NCBI GenBank assembly: GCA_017464525.1
Contig: JAFTZM010000026.1
Coordinates: 1-64,000 of the forward strand
Origin: Clostridia bacterium
GTDB taxonomy: Bacteria; Bacillota; Clostridia; Oscillospirales; QAKW01
Reading direction: 5' to 3'
DNA: 64,000 bases
Position 1 is the first letter of the stretch; each line of letters begins with the position of its first letter. Below are positions 14,991-23,172 of the stretch, piece by piece. The notes under the pieces were generated by a model. It was not told where the DNA came from and did no database searches. It worked only from the letters and a program-made list of their open reading frames with translations. The translations under genes and the position numbers were made by a program.

Positions 14991-15943
14991 AAAAAATACC
15001 CGTTTTTATTGCCATCGGCTGTATCGTTGCCGGGCTTTTGGCGGCGGCTGTAGGGCTGATGCTCGTTGATTTTGACTTTCTCAAGCTCAGCCCCCTCCGA
15101 TATGACACTAAAACCTATCCGTTGGAGGAACCCTTCCACAGTATCGATATTTTGACCGCAGAGCACGATATCATCCTCCTACCCACCGAGGGAGAATGTA
15201 AACTGGTATGCACAGAGAGCAAGCAGATCTTCCACGCGGTGGAGGTGGAAAACGGGACCCTCACCGTCCGCCGGGTCGATAACAGCCGATGGTACGAGCA
15301 TTTCGGCCTTTTTTGGCACGAGGAGCTTTCGGTGACCCTATATATGCCCGCCGGGGAGTATGAAGCATTGGTCTTAAAGAGCGTCAGCGGAGATGTGGAG
15401 GTGCCGGATCAGTTCATCTTTGCCGATATCGATCTTTCCTCCACCAGCGGCAACCTGTTTCTGGGCTCCGCATCCAAGGGAAGCCTGAAGCTTACTACCG
15501 TAAGCGGTAATATCGAAGGGGTGAATACCGTCGCCGCAACGCTGAGCGCCAATTCTACCAGCGGTTGCATCAGCCTTTCCTCGCTGACAGCGGAAACGCT
15601 GGATCTGCACAGTGTCAGCGGCGAGCTCCGGCTCTCCCGGCTCACCGCTGGCAGCATCACCGCCAAAACCACCAGCGGGGATGTATTCTTGCGGGATCTG
15701 CAGGCAGAGAGTGCTGCCCAGCTGACCACCGTAAGCGGCAATATTCAGTTGGAGGATGCCGATGCCGGCAGCTTTGAGACAAAAACCATCAGCGGTGATA
15801 TTGAAGGCAGCATCCGCAGCCCCAAAAACTTCATCACCGATACCACCAGCGGCGATTTTCATCTGCCCGCCTCCGACCCCGCCGCCGGCAGCTTTTCCAT
15901 CAAGACCACCAGCGGTGACGCAACCATTACCCTCCATCAATAA
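14987..15943 (+). CDS. DUF4097 beta-helix repeat protein, membrane anchored
   Basis: The product has 318 residues. One N-terminal helix (VFIAIGCIVAGLLAAAVGLML) anchors an extracytoplasmic parallel beta-helix built from about eight to nine repeats of roughly 20 residues with the motif T-T-S-G-D or T-V-S-G-N-I (for example LKSVSGDVEVP, LTTVSGNIEGV, KTTSGDVFLRDL). This is typical of DUF4097 (adhesin-like) proteins. It is translationally coupled to the HAAS gene. Its 3' end overlaps by seven bases the end of the convergent gene at 15937. Confidence 0.92.
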   Translation: MKKIPVFIAIGCIVAGLLAAAVGLMLVDFDFLKLSPLRYDTKTYPLEEPFHSIDILTAEHDIILLPTEGECKLVCTESKQIFHAVEVENGTLTVRRVDNSRWYEHFGLFWHEELSVTLYMPAGEYEALVLKSVSGDVEVPDQFIFADIDLSSTSGNLFLGSASKGSLKLTTVSGNIEGVNTVAATLSANSTSGCISLSSLTAETLDLHSVSGELRLSRLTAGSITAKTTSGDVFLRDLQAESAAQLTTVSGNIQLEDADAGSFETKTISGDIEGSIRSPKNFITDTTSGDFHLPASDPAAGSFSIKTTSGDATITLHQ

Positions 15944-17052
15944 AGGGCTGCTTCTACGTAAAGGCCCCGGTGGTCGGAGATCCAGCCGCCGTCGATATTT
16001 TCGTTGAGAACACTGTATTTCAGCGGCAGCACATGGGCTTCGGAGCACATGACATAATCCTTGATCCAGTTATCCTTATGTTTATCCTCCCGGTCGTTAT
16101 AGCCGTTATTGGTGTAGGCGGAATTAAAGCCCAGCGCATCGTTCACATCCACGAAGGCGGAGGTCAGGGTAATATAGCCCACACTATGGGGCGGCAGATT
16201 GAAATCCCCAGTGAGAAAGACTGCATGATCATCAAATCCGCCCATGGCGGCAGCCCGTTTTGTGATCAGGTTGGCGCTGTTGGTGGAGGCGGTATTCGTG
16301 CCGGTCAGGTGGGTATTCATAAAGATAAAGATCTCGCCGGTGGCCTTGACCTTAAATTTGATCCAGGTACAGCCCCGGTAATGATCGGAGCCCCAGCCCT
16401 TGGAGGCCACCTCCGGGGTGTCGGAAAGCCAGAAATAGCCGTCGTCCAGCACCTCAAATTTATTCTTGTTCCAAAGGATGGGCTGGGCCTCTTTGCTATC
16501 CTCTGCACGGTATTGATACTTCATGGAGTAGGTGCTGCCCACCAGATTCTGGCTCAGATAATCAATCCACTTGGGGGAAGCCTCCTGCAGACCCATCAGA
16601 TCCGGCTGGTATTTTTCCACCAGCTTTTTAAAGCGGGGCGCGCGGTCGGCGATCATTTTTCCCTCCCCGTCATCGGCACAGCGGATGTTATAGTCCAGGA
16701 TCTTCAAAAAATTTTCCTCTTTGTAAGTGATCTCGGCCGAATCATCCTCCGCAGGAGTCTCTTCCGGCTTCTCGGACGACTCCGGCTCTTGGGAGTCAGC
16801 AGGCTGCTCCTGCTCCGGTTCAGCAGGCTCCGGATCGTCGGTCACTGTATTTTCGGGAGCCTCGGCCACCACCTCCGAAGCTTCTACCTTTTCCGGCAGA
16901 TCGCCGGATGCCTCGGGTGCCGCGGCTCCTTCGATATAATCATCTACCTCCGCCGATTCCTCCTGCTCCGGTGTTTTACAGCCGGAAAAGATCAGCGTAA
17001 CGGTTAAAATCACAAGCATCAGGATGGCGATCTTTCGTTTTTGATAAAGCAT
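15937..17052 (-). CDS. Endonuclease/exonuclease/phosphatase-family lipoprotein
   Basis: The product has 371 residues. Signal peptide with lipobox IFSGC (Cys25), then about 90 residues of Glu/Pro/Ser-rich linker, then an EEP-fold domain from residue about 108. Catalytic signatures are ILDYNIRC (Asn), LMGLQEAS (Glu), LTGDFNLPP (Asp-x-Asn) and SDHRG (Asp-His). The enzyme is therefore expected to cleave a phosphodiester or phosphomonoester outside the membrane; the substrate may be nucleic acid, inositol phosphate or lipid headgroup. It is single and convergent with the DUF4097 operon. Confidence 0.88.
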   Translation of the reverse strand: MLYQKRKIAILMLVILTVTLIFSGCKTPEQEESAEVDDYIEGAAAPEASGDLPEKVEASEVVAEAPENTVTDDPEPAEPEQEQPADSQEPESSEKPEETPAEDDSAEITYKEENFLKILDYNIRCADDGEGKMIADRAPRFKKLVEKYQPDLMGLQEASPKWIDYLSQNLVGSTYSMKYQYRAEDSKEAQPILWNKNKFEVLDDGYFWLSDTPEVASKGWGSDHYRGCTWIKFKVKATGEIFIFMNTHLTGTNTASTNSANLITKRAAAMGGFDDHAVFLTGDFNLPPHSVGYITLTSAFVDVNDALGFNSAYTNNGYNDREDKHKDNWIKDYVMCSEAHVLPLKYSVLNENIDGGWISDHRGLYVEAALY

Positions 17053-17106
17053 ATGAAACTCCTTTTTGAATCAGGCGGCGCAGAAGATCCTCTGCGCTCC
17101 GCTTTG

Positions 17107-17814
17107 TTATTCCAATAATTCAAGAAAACATTCGAAGATATGATCTGCCATCTGCTCTGCAGCCAAGGGAGTGGGGTGGCAGCCGTCGCCGGGCACCAGC
17201 CAATCGCCCTGACCGCCGTTTTCTGCTGCGGGGTCATAATGCGCCATCCAGAAGGCATGAAGGTCAAAGCAGGGCAGTCCCTCCTCTTCGGCCAGCCGGG
17301 CGGTGGCTTTCACATATTCCTCAATGGATTGGGTATTGTAGGTAGAGGTCATCAGGATGATCCGGGTTTGAGGATTTCTTTGGCGAATCTCTCCAATCAA
17401 TTGCCGGTACTGCTCCAGAAAGACTGCAGGCGGCGCATATTTTTCGGTCCCTGCGGCGGCATCGTTGATGCCGTACATCACCACCGTATAATCCGGCTCC
17501 CGTCCATTGGCCATCACGCCGGTCAGCTGATCGATCCGCGCCAGCGCCCGTGCCACCGTCTCGCCGCCCACGCCGTTGCGAATGATATGGATCTTTCCTT
17601 CCCCTAAGCCGGCGGAAACCAGTATGGGGCCGTCATATTCCTCCACCCGGCGCACACCGCTGGGGCGGTTACCGTCGTAGCGGTAAACGGCGGCCTCCGG
17701 AAATTCCTCTGCCATTCGCCGGGCAAATTTGGCGGTGAAGGTCTCCTCCGGTCGGCAATGATTGAGGCCGTGGGTGATACTGTCGCCGCAGAAATTGATC
17801 GTCAGTTCCATCAT
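17107..17814 (-). CDS. SGNH/GDSL-family hydrolase
   Basis: The product has 235 residues without a signal peptide. Block I is INFCGDSITHG (Ser nucleophile), block III is VMYGINDAAAG and block V is DGCHPTPLAA (Asp-x-x-His), completing the SGNH catalytic set. Such enzymes remove acyl or acetyl groups from sugars or lipids. The gene starts three bases after the stop of the AEC transporter gene, so the two are co-transcribed; the carrier may handle the released acid. The ribosome site (GGGGG, about 13 bases off) is weak and the start could be the first or second of two adjacent ATGs. Confidence 0.88.
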   Translation of the reverse strand: MMELTINFCGDSITHGLNHCRPEETFTAKFARRMAEEFPEAAVYRYDGNRPSGVRRVEEYDGPILVSAGLGEGKIHIIRNGVGGETVARALARIDQLTGVMANGREPDYTVVMYGINDAAAGTEKYAPPAVFLEQYRQLIGEIRQRNPQTRIILMTSTYNTQSIEEYVKATARLAEEEGLPCFDLHAFWMAHYDPAAENGGQGDWLVPGDGCHPTPLAAEQMADHIFECFLELLE

Positions 17815-17817
17815 TTT

Positions 17818-18801
17818 TTAAAATACCCCCGCAAGTTTTAATAAATAGGAAGCAATAAAGACAGAAATCGCAGAAAAAAGGGTCGTCCAAACCACCAGCT
17901 GACCCGCCAGCGTAACGTCCGCATCCATTTCCTGAGCCATGGGTACGCTGGAAATGGCCACCGGCGTAGCAAAAACAGCGATAAAGGAGGCAAAATGCGC
18001 TCCGCCAAACTGATCCCGTAAGAAAAGGTAGGCGATGCCGATCCCCGCCAGCGGCACCAGCAGGGTGCGCAGGAGGGTGCCGCAGAGGATCTCCCGCCGC
18101 AGCTCCTTCACTGCTGAAAATTCAAATTGCGCTCCCAGCACCAGCAAGGCCAGCGGCGTGGCCAATTTGGCCAGATCCTCCATCACCGTATAGACCGGCT
18201 TGATGTCGGTCAGCCGGAAGCCGATGCCGAAGCGCTCAAATACCGCCCGGAGCCCCAAGGCCACCAACCCTAAAAAGATGCTGCGGATCAGCGGGTTGTG
18301 ATAGATTCCCAGCAGGATCTTTTTCACGCTGGGCCGCTCCCCCTTGCGGAAGATGGAAAGGCTGATGACCGCCAGCACATTAAAGAGAGGCACCACCGCC
18401 GCCGAAAGCAGGCTTGCCACCAAAGCCCCCTCCTCTCCGAAAAGAGATTGGGCCAGGGGGATGCCGATCAGGGCATAATTGGAGCGAAAAGCCCCCTGTA
18501 GCAGGGCGCCCCGGCGCTCCTTTTTCCGGGCCACGAGCATGGAATAGGGAATGGCCAGGGCAAAGATGATCAGCACCACCGCCAGCACATAGCCGATATA
18601 CCCAAGCTCCATCTCCGCCAGATTTTCGGTCTTATAAACATTTAAAAAGAGCATCACCGGCAGAAAGATATGGAACACCAGCCGGTTGGCCGCCTTGCCG
18701 AAGGGGCCGTCCATATAGCCTGCTTTTTTTAAAAAATAGCCCACCACCATCATCAGCATGATAGGCGCCACCGCATTTACGGCAAAAAGAAACGAATCCA
18801 T
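17818..18801 (-). CDS. AEC-family (auxin efflux carrier-like) transporter
   Basis: The product has 327 residues and ten membrane helices in two five-helix halves. Typical AEC features are VAPIMLMMVVGYFLKKAG at the start, a central charged loop (RKGERPSVKKILLGIYHNP) and a second half with PVAISSVPMAQE. Bacterial members move malate, other organic acids or related metabolites. Substrate is not indicated except by the coupled SGNH hydrolase. The start has TGAGGTGATC upstream. It is divergent from the glycosidase-like gene at 18946. Confidence 0.9.
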   Translation of the reverse strand: MDSFLFAVNAVAPIMLMMVVGYFLKKAGYMDGPFGKAANRLVFHIFLPVMLFLNVYKTENLAEMELGYIGYVLAVVLIIFALAIPYSMLVARKKERRGALLQGAFRSNYALIGIPLAQSLFGEEGALVASLLSAAVVPLFNVLAVISLSIFRKGERPSVKKILLGIYHNPLIRSIFLGLVALGLRAVFERFGIGFRLTDIKPVYTVMEDLAKLATPLALLVLGAQFEFSAVKELRREILCGTLLRTLLVPLAGIGIAYLFLRDQFGGAHFASFIAVFATPVAISSVPMAQEMDADVTLAGQLVVWTTLFSAISVFIASYLLKLAGVF

Positions 18802-18945
18802 AAGATCACCTCACTGCCACTCATTTTACCACGGTAGGGCGCTTTTTGCAACATGGTAAAAAATTGGCACACTTTTTTGATTTATTGCGTAGAAAAACAC
18901 GCTTTTTTCTGGTATTCTTTTGATGAAAGGAGCGTGATGCAATAG

Positions 18946-19905
18946 ATGTGGGCCTATCTGATCCACCTGAGCCGTCATTTATGGGACGATGAGACCAGCC
19001 TGCCCCGGGGGCTTTATCTGCCGCCGGACTACACCGAAAACAACAACACCGATCTGAAGACCTGGGACGAGGTGGTGCAGAACTTGCCGAAATACGGCAT
19101 CAATACCCTGGTCATCGATATCGGAGATGCCCTGCAGTATGAATCCCATCCGGAGATCTCTGCGCCGGATGCCTGGAGCAAGGAATTCTTCAAAAAGAAG
19201 CTGGCGGAGATCCGGGCGCTGGGAATGGAGCCCATCCCTAAACTGAATTTTTCTGCCGCCCATGATATCTGGCTGAAGGAATACAGCCGGATGATCTCTA
19301 CTCCCACTTACTATCAGGTCTGCGCTGATCTTATTCGGGAGGTCTGCGAGGTATTTGGCCATCCCCGCCTCTTGCATCTTGGAATGGACGAGGAGAGCGA
19401 CCTTTACCAGCGGTACTATGATATTTCCATCGTTCGCCACGAAAAGCTTTGGTGGCATGATCTGCAATTTCTTTTCGAGGAGTGTGAAAAGAACGGCACC
19501 CGCCCGTGGCTGTGGAGTTCTTTTTCGCTGAACACCTATCCCGAAAGGTTTTCCGAGCAGATGCCCAAAAGCGTACTTCAGACGCTGGGCACCAACGGAA
19601 AGTATTACAGCCTGAACGCCGTAACCCCCGCCGAAAAGCGGCAAAGCACCGAAAAGCTTCTGGCCAACATCGATCGGCTGAATCGGGAGGGCTACGACCT
19701 GACCATGCTTTGCTCTAACTGGGGCTATTACCGCAACATCATTCAGACTGCCGCCCTGGCCAAGGATCGGCTGGATCCTGCCCATTTCAAGGGCTTTATT
19801 GTAGCACCTTGGCTGCCCACACGCAAGACCGAGCGGTTGGCGTTGCTCTCTGCCGCCGAAAAGCTGTGGTACGCCCGGCAGGACTACTTCCCCGAACCCT
19901 TATAA
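18946..19905 (+). CDS. Glycoside-hydrolase-like TIM-barrel protein
   Basis: The product has 319 residues. Strand-helix alternation and the motif RLLHLGMDEESDL (acidic pair at a barrel strand end) recall GH20-like and related uncharacterised barrel proteins; LVIDIGDALQYESHPE and RPWLWSSFS fit a sugar-binding cleft. No signal peptide is seen, so it acts inside the cell. The best ribosome site (AAAGGAG at 18926-18932) is placed for ATG at 18937, which reads ATG CAA TAG and then meets ATG at 18946 in the same frame: either re-initiation or an amber mutation at codon 3. It is monocistronic and ends in a bidirectional terminator. Confidence 0.7.
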   Translation: MWAYLIHLSRHLWDDETSLPRGLYLPPDYTENNNTDLKTWDEVVQNLPKYGINTLVIDIGDALQYESHPEISAPDAWSKEFFKKKLAEIRALGMEPIPKLNFSAAHDIWLKEYSRMISTPTYYQVCADLIREVCEVFGHPRLLHLGMDEESDLYQRYYDISIVRHEKLWWHDLQFLFEECEKNGTRPWLWSSFSLNTYPERFSEQMPKSVLQTLGTNGKYYSLNAVTPAEKRQSTEKLLANIDRLNREGYDLTMLCSNWGYYRNIIQTAALAKDRLDPAHFKGFIVAPWLPTRKTERLALLSAAEKLWYARQDYFPEPL

Positions 19906-19943
19906 GCAAATAAAAAAGCGCCCGCAGGCGCTTTTTTATTTGC
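19906..19943. terminator. Bidirectional terminator
   Basis: A perfect 17-bp stem (GCAAATAAAAAAGCGCC with its complement) around the loop CGCA, giving T-runs in both directions. It serves the convergent genes ending at 19905 and 19936 and includes the stop codon of the latter. Confidence 0.92.
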
Positions 19944-21129
19944 AGTCTACCGCGTCGGCGTAGAACTGATCCATTTCCTTTTTGGTAGAGAAGGCGGCCA
20001 CATACATCTGGTTGCCCATGGCACCGGCCAAGGCATCGGGGATGCGCTCCACCATCTTCATCTTTTCGCCGTATTTGGCCATCAGGGCATCATGATCCAG
20101 TACGAAGTTTTTACCGTCCCGGCGGCCGGCAAAGGCGCAGAAGAAGTGCTCGCCCACCGGCAGCTGGGTCTCGCCGAAGGCGATCATATCTGCCCAGATC
20201 TTATAGACATTGGTGGAATTGGCGAAGTTGATCATATCGGGGGTAAAGCCGCCGCAGGGGCGCATATTGACCTCCAGAGCCACCACGTCCCCCTTCTTGC
20301 CGAGGCCTTCCTGATCCTGCGTGAGGCGGAAGAATTCAAAATGTACAAACCGGCTTTTCACACCGAAGCTCTTAACGGTGGCACGCCCCGCCTTGCGGGT
20401 ATCGGCAGGCAGGTTTTTCACGATATAATAGCAGCTATTATCCTGATTATTCACGATATCCATGATGGAATCGGGGGTTACATTTCCCGTTTCAAAGATG
20501 GGCTTGCCGTTGCCGTCGATGATGGCATCATAGGAATTGACCTCGGCGTGGACAAACTCCTCCATGATATAGGGAACCTCCTTGGGATAGCTCTCAAAGA
20601 AAGCCACCAGCTCCTCATCGTTGGTCAGCTTGTAGGTTGCGGCGGCGCCCACCCCGTTATCCGGCTTTACCACCACTGGGTAGCCCACCTTTTTGATAAA
20701 GCTGCGGCAGCCGGCCAGGGTCTCCACCATATAGTAACGGGCCACGGGGATCCCGGCCTTGATGTAGTATTCCTTCATTTTGGATTTATGCTTGATCCGC
20801 TCCATATCCGCCACTTGGAAGCCGCTCTGGATGTTGAAATCGGTGCGGAGGCGGGCATCCTGCTCCAGCCAGTACTCATTGTTGGACTCCAGCCAGTCGA
20901 TCTTGCCGTATTTGAAGGCAAAGAAGGCAACCGCACGGTAGACTTCATCGTAATTCTCCATGCTGCCCACCTTATAATACTCGTTGAGGCTGTCCTTCAG
21001 CTCCGGCTTCAGATCCTCATAGGGCTGATCGCCGATGCCCAGCACGTTCATGCCGTTGTTTTTCAGTTCCCTGCAGAACTGCCAGTAATTGGTGGGAAAA
21101 TTCGGGGACATAAAGATAAAATTTTTCAT
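19936..21129 (-). CDS. ATP-grasp ligase of unknown substrate
   Basis: The product has 397 residues. The middle third is an ATP-grasp domain: YPVVVKPDNGVGAAATYKL (P-loop-like glycine loop with the ATP-binding Lys), VPYIMEEFVHAEVNSYDAI (hinge and E-E-F), and VALEVNMRPCGGFTPDMIN (Mg2+-binding E-x-N-x-R-x-G-G). The family forms amide or thioester bonds via acyl-phosphates. It is third in an operon after two alpha/beta-hydrolases. Start choice: ATG at 21138 overlaps the previous stop (ATGA) but sits one base from AAGGAG; ATG at 21129 is better spaced (ten bases). The product chemistry is unknown; possible roles are peptide-like ligation or carboxylate activation. Confidence 0.82.
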   Translation of the reverse strand: MKNFIFMSPNFPTNYWQFCRELKNNGMNVLGIGDQPYEDLKPELKDSLNEYYKVGSMENYDEVYRAVAFFAFKYGKIDWLESNNEYWLEQDARLRTDFNIQSGFQVADMERIKHKSKMKEYYIKAGIPVARYYMVETLAGCRSFIKKVGYPVVVKPDNGVGAAATYKLTNDEELVAFFESYPKEVPYIMEEFVHAEVNSYDAIIDGNGKPIFETGNVTPDSIMDIVNNQDNSCYYIVKNLPADTRKAGRATVKSFGVKSRFVHFEFFRLTQDQEGLGKKGDVVALEVNMRPCGGFTPDMINFANSTNVYKIWADMIAFGETQLPVGEHFFCAFAGRRDGKNFVLDHDALMAKYGEKMKMVERIPDALAGAMGNQMYVAAFSTKKEMDQFYADAVDCK

Positions 21130-21134
21130 ATTTC

Positions 21135-21872
21135 TCATACTCCTTCTAAAAGTTTCGGTACAAAGTAGGTCACTTGCTTGTGCCACCAGGGCCAGTCGTG
21201 GTTTACATCGGTGCCCCACACATCCACCCAGATGCCGATGCCCTTTTGGTCGAAGATCTCCTTTAAGCGGAAGGTGGTATCGGGGATCTCCCAATCGCCG
21301 GTGCCCACGCAGATGATGCCCCGGTTGCGGTTATATTTCTCCACATAGGGGTGGTCAAAGGCCATATTTTCCATATAGTGAACGGGGGAATTCTGATAGA
21401 CCACCTCGTCCATATAATCGCCGAAGCCGTATTCTGCCGTATAGATGCCGCTCAGCGCCAGCATTCCGGTGATCTGATCGGGGAACCGCAGGAAGAGGTT
21501 CACCACATGGGTGGCGCCCAAGCTGCAGCCGAAGGCGGTAACGCCCTTTCTGCCGCTGCGGTATTCGATCATCGGTACCGCCTCCTCCACAATATAGCGC
21601 ATCCACGCCTCGTGGCGGCGGATCCGGTCGAAGGCAGGGATCTCGGTATTCGACCAGGTCTCCCCATCGATGGTATCGATGGCCAGCACCATCACCTCGC
21701 CGTTTTCGATCCAGGGGGCCCAAGTATCGGTCATATGAAAGTTTTCAAAATCAAAAAACCGGCCGTCCTGGCAGGGCACAAACAGCACCGGCATTCCGCT
21801 GTGTCCATAGATCTTACATTCCATCTCCCGCCCCAGATGGCGGGAATAGGTTTTGATGTATTCTGTTTTCAT
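21135..21872 (-). CDS. Alpha/beta-hydrolase (putative esterase)
   Basis: The product has 245 residues with the esterase-D-like fold. The nucleophile elbow is TAFGCSLGATHV (G-x-S-x-G with Ser in GCSLG); likely acid and base are the Asp in GTGDWEIPD and His in DVNHDWPWW. No signal peptide is present. It lies between another esterase-like gene and the ATP-grasp gene on the same strand, and its stop overlaps an ATG of the latter. Trp/His-rich C-terminus DWPWWHKQV is characteristic of this subgroup. It may hydrolyse an ester or transfer the acyl group that the ligase uses. Confidence 0.82.
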   Translation of the reverse strand: MKTEYIKTYSRHLGREMECKIYGHSGMPVLFVPCQDGRFFDFENFHMTDTWAPWIENGEVMVLAIDTIDGETWSNTEIPAFDRIRRHEAWMRYIVEEAVPMIEYRSGRKGVTAFGCSLGATHVVNLFLRFPDQITGMLALSGIYTAEYGFGDYMDEVVYQNSPVHYMENMAFDHPYVEKYNRNRGIICVGTGDWEIPDTTFRLKEIFDQKGIGIWVDVWGTDVNHDWPWWHKQVTYFVPKLLEGV

Positions 21873-21893
21873 AGTTCTCTCCTAATAACTCTT

Positions 21894-22634
21894 CTAATAA
21901 AGTAGTGTATTCATAAAAAAGGGGATCTGCTTTTCCCAGCTGGCCTCGCAATGGTTGCCCTCCGGGACGATCCGGCAATCTAGCCAGACGCCCTTTTCCA
22001 GCAAGGCAGAAGCCACCTTGCGGAACCGCACCCCCATATTTTGATGGTGCTTCATCTCCCGGGAGCCGTAGTCCATGTATACAACGGTGCCGGGATGCAG
22101 CCGGGCATTTTTGATCAGCTCATCGAGCTGACCTGCCGCAAACCACACCGAGGGGGAAAGGCAGGCGGCCTTGGAAAAGGTATCGTTATACTGCAGCACC
22201 GCATAAAGGCTCATCAGCCCGCCCATGGAACTGCCGGCGATCCAGGTGTTTTCCCGCCCTCGTAGGGTGGGAAACCTCTGATCGATCATGGGCTTGAAGG
22301 TCTTGACTAGCCACTCCATGGTCTGCTCGCCCTTGCCCTCGATATGCCCCAGCTTGGCATTGGTAAAGGTGAAGGGGGAATATTCCGAAAGGCGTTCGTT
22401 GCCCTGATGGTTACATTCCACCGCCGCCACGATGAGGGGGATCTGATTTTGCTCCAAGTATTCCTTCATGCCCCAGCTTTTTCCATAGGTGGCATCCTCA
22501 TCGAAAAAGACATTATGCCCATCAAACATATACAGTACCGGATATCGCCCCGGTTGATCGGGGCAATAAACATAGGCATACCGCTGGGCTTTTCCGGTCA
22601 GCGGCGGGACCGTAATTTTCCATTTTTTGATCAT
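21894..22634 (-). CDS. Enterochelin-esterase-like alpha/beta-hydrolase
   Basis: The product has 246 residues. The nucleophile elbow is WIAGSSMGGLMSL (G-x-S-x-G); family landmarks are YPVLYMFDGHNVFFDE near residue 35 and PEGNHCEASWE at the end, giving the catalytic His. It belongs to the esterase D/enterochelin esterase superfamily (PF00756). A longer frame begins upstream, but ATG at 22634 has AAAGGAAC upstream. It is first in the three-gene operon. Two distinct hydrolases next to an ATP-grasp ligase is unusual (see findings). Confidence 0.85.
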   Translation of the reverse strand: MIKKWKITVPPLTGKAQRYAYVYCPDQPGRYPVLYMFDGHNVFFDEDATYGKSWGMKEYLEQNQIPLIVAAVECNHQGNERLSEYSPFTFTNAKLGHIEGKGEQTMEWLVKTFKPMIDQRFPTLRGRENTWIAGSSMGGLMSLYAVLQYNDTFSKAACLSPSVWFAAGQLDELIKNARLHPGTVVYMDYGSREMKHHQNMGVRFRKVASALLEKGVWLDCRIVPEGNHCEASWEKQIPFFMNTLLY

Positions 22635-22748
22635 GCAATGGGTTCCTTTAAGTTGATTATAATTTATTGTATCACAAAAAATACGATCATGCAAGATGAT
22701 ATAGATCTTATAAAAGAAGGATTTCTATAAAAAAGTTTAAATTAGGGC

Positions 22749-22777
22749 TTGATTTTCTATAAAAGCCGTGCTATAAT
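22749..22777 (+). promoter_or_regulatory. Promoter of tRNA-Arg
   Basis: TTGATT at 22749-22754, a 17-base spacer and TATAAT at 22772-22777, 25 bases before the mature tRNA 5' end. Confidence 0.8.
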
Positions 22778-22801
22778 ATATCACGCTTTGAATAAAGCTA
22801 T

Positions 22802-22878
<77 letters not shown>

Positions 22879-22879
22879 T

Positions 22880-22914
22880 AAAAAAACATCCCTCATTCGA
22901 GGGATGTTTTTTTA
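22880..22914 (+). terminator. Terminator of tRNA-Arg
   Basis: AAAACATCCCTC-ATTC-GAGGGATGTTTTTTT right after the CCA end; a 10-bp stem with a long T-run, working in both directions. Confidence 0.93.
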
Positions 22915-23172
22915 TGCCACACTGATCGAAGATTTGAACCTTTCTGCCTGCGGCAAAAGGTTTGTTGAGGCAGCCGCAAATCCGCGATAGGATTTGCGGA
23001 CTGCCGTGTCTCGTTGCTCGACAGTTTCGGTGGGAACCGCCCGGAGCGGTCGGCGAAGACCGAGCGCAACGAGTATCTTCTGTGCCACTCGGCTAAAAGA
23101 ATTTCTGCATACTTTAACAAAAGTCCTGTTTCGCCGCGCTCTGCGCGGCTGAGACTGCCAAAATCAGTTCAG
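22915..23172. other. Non-coding spacer between tRNA-Arg and the glucuronate operon
   Basis: About 260 bases with no convincing gene. It holds short inverted repeats, including GCAAATCC-GCGATA-GGATTTGC (about 22976-22997) and GCGCTCTGCGC (23136-23146), which could be transcript-end structures for the minus-strand operon ending at 23173. No T-rich classical terminator is obvious. Confidence 0.4.

Noticed and set aside
20092-21168. 358-codon open frame on the plus strand
   Set aside because: It is antisense to the ATP-grasp gene; His/Gly-rich translation without domain features is typical of a shadow frame.
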